The notes under the pieces were generated by a model, which was given only the letters and a program-made list of their open reading frames with translations, did no database searches and had not been told where the DNA came from. Below are positions 1 through 6,254 of a DNA stretch of 22,162 bases, in pieces (positions within the stretch are counted from its first letter, which is position 1; each line of letters opens with the position of its first letter). This DNA is from Deltaproteobacteria bacterium. GTDB lineage: Bacteria; Bdellovibrionota; Bdellovibrionia; JABDDW01. A program made the translations under genes and the position numbers. The stretch covers positions 1,164-23,325 of the forward strand of contig JABDDW010000022.1 in the NCBI GenBank assembly GCA_013287405.1, written 5' to 3'.

Positions 1-129
1 TTTAATAAGGAAGAGATAAACCGAGCGTTGAAGCTTTCTGGAGCTGAAGATATCAAGTGGTTTTCGACGGAAGAGAGCGGATACTATCAGCCAGTGATCT
101 TGGCTAGATTTTCCGGTCGTGAAAAATGA
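1..129 (+). CDS. C-terminal fragment, probable SAM-dependent methyltransferase
   Basis: The frame is open from the first base of the window to a TGA at 127-129 and gives 42 residues; the start lies outside. The tail reads INRALKLSGAEDIKWFS, then a TEESGYYQPVILARF-like end. An 'x-x-aGa-x-x-I-x-W...EEsGyyQPvL-ArF' ending is what I know from the last two strands of many class I SAM methyltransferases. That is family resemblance from a short tail, not a proven assignment. The gene is co-directional with the toxin-antitoxin operon but separated from it by 133 bp containing that operon's own promoter, so it is probably an independent unit. Confidence 0.45.
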   Translation, partial: FNKEEINRALKLSGAEDIKWFSTEESGYYQPVILARFSGREK

Positions 130-209
130 ATCGAGGTCCCTTTATTGATGTGGCTTAACAGTGTCCCTTATACCCATCAAGGATGTAGCCTCAAATCTGT
201 TATGGGTAG

Positions 210-257
210 ATTATACAAATTATATAACTTGAATTCAAAATTAATATTTTGTATAAT
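210..257. repeat. Perfect 10-bp inverted repeat, probable AbiEi operator
   Basis: ATTATACAAA at 210-219 and its exact reverse complement TTTGTATAAT at 248-257 flank the promoter; the right arm contains the -10 box. AbiEi-type antitoxins are known to repress their own operon by binding inverted repeats near the promoter, so an operator role is the natural reading. Bound antitoxin at the right arm would directly occlude the -10. Confidence 0.6.
229..257 (+). promoter_or_regulatory. sigma-70 promoter of the abiE-type operon
   Basis: A -35 like TTGAAT (229-234) is followed after exactly 17 bp by a perfect -10 TATAAT (252-257). Transcription would begin around 263-265, that is, at or just after the first ATG (263). 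The messenger would therefore be leaderless, or translation would begin at the second in-frame ATG (275). This is inferred from spacing only. Confidence 0.6.
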
Positions 258-262
258 TACTC

Positions 263-853
263 ATGGGAACGAAAATGCAGAAGGCCATTAACTATCTTAA
301 AGAGCATCCAGTGCTGAACCTCAGCCAAGCTGCCGCCATTGGCATCTCCCGTCATGAACTCAAGCTTTGGGTCGATGGTGGGTCAATTAAACGCGTTGGC
401 CGAGGGCTCTATAGTTTGCAAAATGCCACAGCATCACCGCAGGAGACAATCGCTTTTTTCACTCCACCGTGTGCCATGGCGGGGCTCTCAGCCCTTGAAC
501 ATTGGGGTTACACGAATTACGTTGTGCGTGAGGTCTGGGTTGCCGTGCCACTAGGCCGGGCCCCCAGTTCTAAAGAAGGCATTCACACCATTATACAAAA
601 ACCGGAGATATTTAACCTTGGTCTTACAACGGTTGAAACACCGTGGGGGCCGATCCAAGTTTTTGACCGCGAAAAATCTGTACTCGATGGGCTTCGTGGC
701 AGCTATCTCGACGATGAAGAGAAATTTCGAATGCTCAAACGGTGGCGACGTGATCCAAAACGAAATCGAAAGAACCTAGGCGCATACGCCGCTAAAATTA
801 AAGTCAAAAAAGACTTTATGAACTGGCTCGCGTTTTTGGGAGCTCAAGAATGA
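263..853 (+). CDS. abiEi: Type IV antitoxin / autorepressor, AbiEi family
   Basis: The 196-residue product has the AbiEi layout. The N-terminal winged helix-turn-helix spans about residues 16-52 (LNLSQAAAIGISRHELKLWV, then the wing GGSIKRVGRGLYSL). The C-terminal antitoxin domain follows, with the usual S-A-L-E-H-W-G and ...V-F-D-R-E-K-S-V-L-D stretches. Known role of the family: DNA-binding repressor of its own operon and antagonist of the AbiEii nucleotidyltransferase without forming a stable complex. It overlaps the next gene by 4 bp (ATGA), so the two are translationally coupled. ATG 263 almost coincides with the predicted transcription start, so ATG 275 (MQKAINYL) may be the true start. 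The family assignment is firm; the exact start is not. Confidence 0.85.
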   Translation: MGTKMQKAINYLKEHPVLNLSQAAAIGISRHELKLWVDGGSIKRVGRGLYSLQNATASPQETIAFFTPPCAMAGLSALEHWGYTNYVVREVWVAVPLGRAPSSKEGIHTIIQKPEIFNLGLTTVETPWGPIQVFDREKSVLDGLRGSYLDDEEKFRMLKRWRRDPKRNRKNLGAYAAKIKVKKDFMNWLAFLGAQE

Positions 854-1692
854 ATTGGCTTGTCATGAAGGAGCGCCTCGAAAAGGCCATGACCAATCAA
901 GACTCGCACTTCAAAGGCTATAGTCTTCTAGAAGCGCTGTCGCTACTTGTCCGTGAGCGATTCATTACGCGTGCCGCTCAGTCTGAAGTCGGCGACGCCT
1001 TTATATTTAAGGGTGGGCTTTTGCTCACAATGATGTACACAAAAGGCTCACGTTACACCAATGATGCTGACGTCACTATCATCGGCCCGAACGATCTACA
1101 GACTCTGCAAAAAACTATTGATACCATCATGGGAATTGAGCTTGAAGACGGTTTTAAGTTCACTCGAAACACTGGCCACATTATTTCAAATGATATGCGC
1201 GAATACGACGGTGCCCAATTCCAAATTACTTGTGAAATCGAAGGCTACCAGCCACAAAAATTCAATTTGGATATCGGCATTGGCGATGCGGTTAAGCCAA
1301 TTTTGAGTAAGTTGCCCACCCTTGAAGAATTAAGTGCCACAGCACTTGAAGTGCAAGTTTACCCACCAGAAACAATCGCCGCTGAAAAATTGCACGCTTG
1401 TATTTATCATGGGGCTGATAACACTCGTATGAAAGATTATTACGATCTTTATCAACTACGTGAGATTGTCGACATCAAAAAATTTAATGCGGCTGCAAGG
1501 GCCACTTTTAAACGGCGTAAAGAAGAATATCCCTGTGCGCTGCCAGAAGATGAAATCAAAAATAGCCAGTTACAAACGCGTTGGGACAGTTTCTTAAAAT
1601 CACAAAAGTCGAGGGTCTTTCGTGAGATGCCAAAAGACATTGCCAGCGTCATGAAATCCATTCGTGAATTTTACGGAACGGTGAAACCATGA
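850..1692 (+). CDS. abiEii: Type IV toxin, AbiEii nucleotidyltransferase
   Basis: The 280-residue protein has all the motifs of the DNA polymerase beta-like AbiEii/MenT toxins: K54-G55-G56 (FKGGLLL), the metal-binding D72-A-D74, a third acidic strand at D141 (FNLDIGIGD), the K180 of ETIAAEKL, and the R193-x-K195-D196-Y-Y-D199 motif. Family members transfer nucleotides from NTPs to RNA or tRNA acceptor ends and so block translation; the substrate here is unknown. It starts in a 4-bp overlap with the antitoxin and ends in a 4-bp overlap with the phosphoesterase gene, so three proteins come from one messenger. It is intact, unlike the second toxin gene at 3143-3847. Confidence 0.88.
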   Translation: MNWLVMKERLEKAMTNQDSHFKGYSLLEALSLLVRERFITRAAQSEVGDAFIFKGGLLLTMMYTKGSRYTNDADVTIIGPNDLQTLQKTIDTIMGIELEDGFKFTRNTGHIISNDMREYDGAQFQITCEIEGYQPQKFNLDIGIGDAVKPILSKLPTLEELSATALEVQVYPPETIAAEKLHACIYHGADNTRMKDYYDLYQLREIVDIKKFNAAARATFKRRKEEYPCALPEDEIKNSQLQTRWDSFLKSQKSRVFREMPKDIASVMKSIREFYGTVKP

Positions 1693-2282
1693 GTCGAAAT
1701 ATATTTTTCTCAGCCGATCACCATTTTGGCCATAACAATATAATTAAATACTGTAACCGTCCCTTCGCATCGACCGAGGAGATGAATGAAGAACTCGTCA
1801 AACGCTGGAACAGTGTCGTCGGCATCAATGATATTGTTCACTATCTTGGTGACTTCTCACTTTCAAAAAATCTGGTTGAACCCTTTGCCGCTCGTCTCAA
1901 TGGCGAAAAGCATCTGGTCATGGGCAATCACGACACTTGCCATCCGACGAATAAAAAGAAAGCCGAAATTGGGCTTGAGATTTATAAGAGAGCTGGTTTT
2001 AAAACGATTCAACTTGAAGCACATATGGATATAGCTGGCCAGTCCGTTCTTCTCCATCACATGCCCTATGTTGAAGAAGAACCGAAGCTCGAGTATAAAA
2101 TTAGGTTTCATAAATACCGTCCGATTGATAATGGCGGATGGCTTTTGCACGGGCATGTTCACGAAAAATGGAAAACAAAAGATCATATGGTTAACGTTGG
2201 CGTGGACGTTTGGGATTTTTATCCCGTATCGATCACCCAGATAGAACATATGATTAGCCCCGCATCAAATAATTTGACGTAG
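1689..2282 (+). CDS. Calcineurin-like metallophosphoesterase coupled to the toxin-antitoxin pair
   Basis: The 197-residue product is a small metallophosphoesterase with every metal-ligand motif: D10-H-H12 plus FGH (residues 10-15), G54-D55, G79-N-H-D82, H123-H124 and G155-H156-V-H158. It resembles the short phage/prophage-type phosphoesterases that begin 'IFF-s-D-x-H-F-GH'. The family hydrolyses phosphomono- or diesters with two metal ions; the substrate cannot be read from sequence. Its ATG overlaps the toxin stop codon (ATGA), which means co-translation with AbiEii. Inference: it may act on the toxin's RNA product or nucleotides, or be a passenger. A terminator follows at 2335-2374. Confidence 0.85.
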   Translation: MSRNIFFSADHHFGHNNIIKYCNRPFASTEEMNEELVKRWNSVVGINDIVHYLGDFSLSKNLVEPFAARLNGEKHLVMGNHDTCHPTNKKKAEIGLEIYKRAGFKTIQLEAHMDIAGQSVLLHHMPYVEEEPKLEYKIRFHKYRPIDNGGWLLHGHVHEKWKTKDHMVNVGVDVWDFYPVSITQIEHMISPASNNLT

Positions 2283-2334
2283 GTAAAAATTAACCTAGAC
2301 GTAGTAGGGCCACTGCTCAATCAAGGGTGAATCA

Positions 2335-2374
2335 GGGGGGCGGGAGTGAGACATCAGAGCCCAACCCCTTTTTT
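2335..2374 (+). terminator. Intrinsic terminator of the toxin-antitoxin-phosphoesterase operon
   Basis: G-rich arms (GGGG at 2335-2338 and GGG at 2342-2344) can pair with CCC (2360-2362) and CCCC (2365-2368) around a small internal loop. Six T residues follow directly (2369-2374). The site lies 52 bp beyond the stop of the phosphoesterase gene. Confidence 0.55.
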
Positions 2375-2831
2375 CGTTTAATTCGTTCAATCAACAGAGT
2401 TTACCATTCGTTCTCGGCAAATGTTCTCCTTAAAAAAATAATAATAAAATTGTTCTCTGATATTTAGCATCGAAAATGGTTCAACTGGAGATGGCGATAT
2501 CGGAGCGGATATTTTTTCCAGAGTCGTTAAGCAGCGAGAATCTTAGGAAAAATCTTGAGCACTTCTTTGGAGAACGAGAGAACAATTTTCGGGTCCACCT
2601 CCCGTTTGGTCCACCATTTAACCCACACTGGTTAGCCCCCAAAACGGGGGCATTTTCTAAGTCGTTGTTATCAATCATTAACCCAGAGGCCTCAATAACT
2701 AAGCCCCGCCCAGTGAGCGTTAGCGGAAATTACCGAACATTTCCTGACTATGCCCCACTTCAGCCCCACCTGTGCCCCACGTGAAAAAAACCACGGTCAT
2801 TTCAAGCTCACAAATTCTACGTGAGTAGACC
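2375..2831. other. Non-coding stretch between the two toxin-antitoxin modules
   Basis: About 450 bp with no convincing gene. A 102-codon open frame (2476-2784) has no ribosome binding site, low-complexity proline-rich ending and no family likeness. The left half is AT-rich with several copies of GTTCTC; the right half has runs of CCCC. I looked for the missing N-terminal half of the second antitoxin here and did not find it in any frame. Confidence 0.5.
2446..2589. repeat. 13-bp perfect inverted repeat spanning 144 bp
   Basis: AAAATTGTTCTCT (2446-2458) is the exact reverse complement of AGAGAACAATTTT (2577-2589). The core hexamer GTTCTC recurs at 2410-2415, 2423-2428 and 2452-2457, and its complement GAGAAC at 2570-2575 and 2578-2583. 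Either a small MITE-like element with 13-bp ends (no target duplication seen) or a spread operator. Confidence 0.4.
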
Positions 2832-3146
2832 GTGCTACACGTGTGGACTCAAATCCAAGAAGGTTTTCGAGTGAGATCCAGTTCCGCGTCTACGCGTGTG
2901 GTGCCATACACACGTAGAAAGGGAATAACTATGTGGGGCTTTAAAGTGACAACACCCCTAAGGACCATTCAAGACGTCATTGAAGTTAAAACGATCTCCC
3001 ATGAGTTCGTCATTCAGGCCATTGAACAGGGCCTTATTCGTGGACTTTTCAATAAAAGCCAGATCAAAAGTCTCCTCGCAAAAGTAAATGTCGACGACTC
3101 AGTTCGAAAGACTCTCAAATCTAATCTCGGGAAGGTGGCATCATGA
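2832..3146 (+). pseudogene. N-terminally truncated AbiEi-type antitoxin
   Basis: The readable part matches the C-terminal half of AbiEi antitoxins: RVVPYTRRKGITMWGFKVTT, then PLRTIQDVIEV and a helical tail to VAS. The winged-helix DNA-binding domain that should precede it is missing, and an in-frame TAG lies at 2826-2828. The frame opens with GTG 2832, but the only start with a plausible ribosome site (AAAGGG, 7 nt upstream) is ATG 2931, giving 71 residues. The stop overlaps the next gene's ATG by 4 bp, the arrangement of a real pair. I read it as the remnant of a second type IV module; a short, still expressed antitoxin fragment is possible. Confidence 0.65.
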
Positions 3147-3847
3147 CAAAGATAAAACAATACACCAGCGCCACAGGTTTCCGTCGCGCTCTTGAAGAAC
3201 GCCTGGGTCAAATTGCAAAAACAGAAGGTGCAGAAATTCAAAACCTCCGTCGGCAGGTGTCTTTTGATCGCTTTCTCACTAGGCTGTTTGCGGAAGAACC
3301 TGCGCCATGGATTCTTAAAGGCGGTTATGCGATGCAGCTTCGAAACGTCAATGCGAGGTCCACCAAAGACATCGACCTTGCCGTAAAAGAAGGTAGACTC
3401 TTTTCAGAAGACAAAAAAGAACAGATTAACGCCATTCATGAAGTCCTTCAAGAACGCACTAAACTTGATCTTGGAGATTTCTTTGAATTTATAGTAACCG
3501 GACCCGTTAGGGATTTGAGTGCTGCCCCCGAAGGTGGAGCTAGATTTCACGTTGAGGCCCGGATGGACGGCCGGTCATTTGAAAAGTTTCAACTAGATAT
3601 CGGCGTCGGTGATGTGTGGATTGATCCAGTCGAAAAACTTAGTTCTCGTTCTTGGCTCGAATTTGCGGGAATAAAAGGACAGGTTTTTCCAGCAATTTCA
3701 AAAGAACAGCAGTTTGCAAAAAAGCTCTATGCTTATACATTGCCCCGGGGCGATACGTGGAGTCTTGATCCGTCGAACCAATCAGTGTGCCTTCTTAGCG
3801 GGGCGTTGCGGGAAAATCAGAATACATACGACCATGAATGCAAGTAA
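3143..3847 (+). pseudogene. C-terminally truncated AbiEii nucleotidyltransferase toxin
   Basis: Residues 1-202 are a normal AbiEii: W-I-L-K-G60-G61, D76-I-D78 in STKDIDLA, D152 in FQLDIGVGD, and ISKEQQFAKK with K193. After TLPR (residue 202, base 3748) the family likeness stops. The expected N-x-R-x-K-D-x-x-D motif and the helical C-terminus are absent. The remaining 32 residues are the antisense reading of the 3' end of the convergent DUF347 gene (3782-4549). The toxin therefore lost roughly its last quarter to a deletion or insertion with a breakpoint between about 3750 and 3782. Without the last conserved motif it is probably inactive. It differs clearly from the toxin at 850-1692, so it is not a recent duplicate. 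Confidence 0.75.
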
Positions 3848-4549
3848 AGTTATTGACGCCGTATAGCGACTAAGGGCCAGCCCCCCAAGATCCCGTGATT
3901 TATCCAAAAAATCGCCAACCACAGCGCCAAGGGGCCTTGTCAGAATGAACGCCGTCCAGAACAGGAATGTGCGAGAGATTTTCGTCCAAAAGTAAAGGGC
4001 CGCGACGACAGCTAGAATAGCTCCGAATATCACCGCACTTCCGCCATATCCAAAACCTGCCGAATCCGCTGTCCAATCACCAAGAGCCGTACCCAATGTT
4101 TGGGAGAACATGATTGTGACCCAATAAAAGGCCTCGGTCTTTGGGTTATTAACCGTGTCAACGGAAATGGAACCAAATGTTCGATGCCAAATCACAAGAG
4201 ATATAAGTAATAAGGTGAGAAGCAACGATGATCCACCGGTATAACCGATACCCAGGGAGCGGTCAGTAAAATCAGCCAAGGTTGTTCCAACTGTGGTTGT
4301 CGCAACGATAGTGATCCAATAAATAATTGGATGGAATCGCGGGGCTTTAATTTGGATAGTGACAGCAATCAGAAAAACAGCAGAGAATATCACGGTGCTA
4401 ACGAGGTAACCTAAGTTCATCGACATTGAAACCGCATCACCTCCGGTCTCACCTAGCGTCGTTGCCGCAACCTTGATGATCCAAAAGACAAGGGTTAGTT
4501 CTGGAACTTTACCCAGAGTATTACCAAGTGTTGTGTCCTTCATTTTCAT
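3782..4549 (-). CDS. DUF347-repeat (COG4705-type) membrane protein
   Basis: The 255-residue product is almost entirely hydrophobic and built from four DUF347 units, each carrying a T-x-G-x-x-x-x-D signature: KVPELTLVFWIIKVAATT then LGETGGD, next TTVGTTLADFTD, then TLGTALGDWTAD, and RPLGAVVGDFLD. About eight to nine membrane segments are expected. The molecular function of the family is unknown as far as I know. The start was placed at ATG 4549 because it overlaps the stop of the upstream ThuA-like gene in an ATGA; the open frame extends further 5' but inside that gene. The C-terminus (FPQRPAKKAH) looks complete, so this gene is intact although it abuts the broken toxin. Confidence 0.8.
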   Translation of the reverse strand: MKMKDTTLGNTLGKVPELTLVFWIIKVAATTLGETGGDAVSMSMNLGYLVSTVIFSAVFLIAVTIQIKAPRFHPIIYWITIVATTTVGTTLADFTDRSLGIGYTGGSSLLLTLLLISLVIWHRTFGSISVDTVNNPKTEAFYWVTIMFSQTLGTALGDWTADSAGFGYGGSAVIFGAILAVVAALYFWTKISRTFLFWTAFILTRPLGAVVGDFLDKSRDLGGLALSRYTASITLLAFMVVCILIFPQRPAKKAH

Positions 4550-5202
4550 CCCACAGACCACAGTATCGTTTGGTGTAAAAACTTTTTGAAAGTTGGGTTC
4601 CTCCATGCAAGTGAGTCGTGTCCCGATTGAAGGCAAATCACTTTTGAGTTTTTGTACTTTCTAACCCATGCCAGCGTGTTAAAACTGTTTTTGTGGGTCG
4701 TTTTAAGAAGAACCGTATTACCATCCGCTGGTTTGGCATCGGCCATGAGATAAGTTTCATCTTTCATGTGCCAATTTGTAAGGCCCTCCGTGGAGGGATG
4801 CTTTGAAGCGATTTCTAATTCTACGTCTTGATCGAAAAAATATTTAAAACTTCTATCCTTAATTCCAACCAAGTCATTCCATAGAAACCATCCCGGATAG
4901 GACAAAATTGCATGATGCATAACAACTATGCCCTGGCTCTTTGTTCCTAGATGTTTCAGTGCGGACTCGCGCTTTCCTGCCCACCACGGGGATGTCGCAT
5001 CATTGGGGATTTCGGTAATATAATTGTAAAAGAGTATGGCGTCATAACTGTCACGCATAGCTTCAGAAGAAGCAGTGAAGTCGTCCATATGTTGAATGTA
5101 GGTATCCATATCTTTCAAATCTCGGAATAAGAGATTGAAATTCAAAACGTCGAAATTGTGTCCACCCGTTACAACAGCAAGTTTTATCTCTCTCACCCAC
5201 AT
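4546..5202 (-). CDS. ThuA-like domain protein
   Basis: The 218-residue protein begins with a Rossmann-like strand and turn (KLAVVTGGHNFD). It contains the ThuA/GATase-like core features VVMHHAILSYPGW (about 110-122), the H-x-x-x-DETYLM region (about 144-151) and the ending SGHDSLAWRNPTFKKFLHQTI followed by LW. ThuA-type domains are linked to sugar metabolism in other bacteria, but the chemistry is poorly defined, so no reaction is assigned here. No signal peptide is visible, so it is probably cytoplasmic. ATG 5202 has only a weak purine stretch upstream. It is coupled by a 4-bp overlap to the DUF347 gene. No sigma-54 promoter with GG-N10-GC spacing exists in the 198 bp upstream. Confidence 0.7.
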   Translation of the reverse strand: MWVREIKLAVVTGGHNFDVLNFNLLFRDLKDMDTYIQHMDDFTASSEAMRDSYDAILFYNYITEIPNDATSPWWAGKRESALKHLGTKSQGIVVMHHAILSYPGWFLWNDLVGIKDRSFKYFFDQDVELEIASKHPSTEGLTNWHMKDETYLMADAKPADGNTVLLKTTHKNSFNTLAWVRKYKNSKVICLQSGHDSLAWRNPTFKKFLHQTILWSVG

Positions 5203-5400
5203 CTCTTTTTAAGTTTTGGTGTTGGAATTTGGTGTAGATATAATTGATCAGTCATCTTATAGGCAAGCACCTGAAATTGCATGTTAAGGATTAGATTCTA
5301 AAAAGTTTTTTATTTCAATAGCGTAAGCGGGGGAGCTGTGTTTTCTGATTGTTTCATAACAACGGCGACCGGACGCAGTGGTCGTTGCGGCAATATGGGT

Positions 5401-6237
5401 TTATGGGGAGGCCATATTTTTTAAATAGTCCATATAGTCAACCGTGCTTAAAGGTATTGCTGTTTCACCGCCTAAGGCGTCAACATAAGTCCTCTCTTCA
5501 TAGCGATCAAAGCACTTTATTGCGGTTTCGGTGTGGGGCGCTGAAAGGATGCAGGATTTGTAATAATTTTTGGATAATCCAACTTCTCCTGGATCTTTGA
5601 GAACTTCGTAGCACTGACCTAAGAGCAAATAAGCCTTAGCTGTTTGGATCGGATCAGAAATTTGCTGCAAATAAGAATGAAGATACGAGGAGGCTCTAAG
5701 GTAAAGAATATAGGAGTTACTATAGTCCCCTGAGGTCGGAGCCTTCTGCCGGGCTATTTGCATAAGAACTATTGCTTTATCGTAGTCGGATCCGCGAAGT
5801 TTAATCCGCAATGTATTAGACTTCCATTCATGGATTTGATCTTTCCAGAGTTGGGCCCTTGCCAAAAAATAATGAGGAGCGTTTGTCGTGTTTAAGATTG
5901 AATCCACAATTTTTTCACTTTGATCGGGGTCACCTTTTGCCCGAACCGAGATGGCGAGAGCTCTTTGAGCTGCCTCCTGCCATTCTTGGGGGTTGGTGCG
6001 AACTAAGTTCTGATCTTTTATTACGTCTTGATAAGTCAAAAGGGCTTCGTCAAAGTGTCTCGCGGCGGCATACCAATCGGCCCTGAAGAGAGGTTTTAAG
6101 AGCGCCAAGCGATTAGGGTCAAGAACGGCCACCCTATTTTGGTCATTGGGTTTTCGGACGTGGCATTGAATGCATAACTGCATAGCGCCCAGTGTGGCTG
6201 TTCGGGCGTATTCAAATATTTTCTGACAGGATGTCAC
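5401..6237 (-). pseudogene. 5'-truncated paralogue of the monohaem cytochrome/TPR-like protein
   Basis: This frame is collinear with the gene at 14424-15623. It starts at the helix carrying the haem motif (ARTATLGAMQLCIQCH against ARWMLGSTLSICMSCH) and runs to the shared ending (CFDRYEERTYVD against CYDEYESETVLS). Everything before that helix is gone: no signal peptide and no N-terminal bundle. The likeness begins near 6219, only about 35 bp after the SulP stop, and the frame continues open into the SulP gene. A GTG at 6237 is the only candidate start and has no ribosome site. Without an export signal the CIQCH could not receive haem in the periplasm. It looks like a deletion product that fused to the 3' end of the SulP gene; translation by read-through or coupling cannot be excluded. 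Confidence 0.65.
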
Positions 6238-6254
6238 TACAAAAAGGTTGCACT

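Noticed and set aside
171..208. TACCCAT / ATGGGTA inverted repeat upstream of the AbiEi promoter
   Set aside because: Only 7 bp with a 24-base loop and no T-run; too weak to call a terminator or operator.
1863..2249. 128-codon antisense frame inside the phosphoesterase gene
   Set aside because: Fully opposite to a gene with all catalytic motifs; it is a shadow of that gene.
2348..2360. GTGAGACATCAG near the terminator of the toxin operon
   Set aside because: Resembles the left arm of the enhancer motif but lies within the terminator loop and has no sigma-54 promoter nearby.
2476..2784. 102-codon open frame on the + strand between the toxin modules
   Set aside because: No ribosome site, unbalanced composition with a proline-rich tail, no family likeness, and an inverted repeat runs through it.
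5358..5392. Possible hairpin (CAACGACC ... GGTCGccGTTG) downstream of the truncated haem/TPR paralogue
   Set aside because: The stem needs a 3-base bulge and no T-run follows in either direction; not convincing as a terminator.
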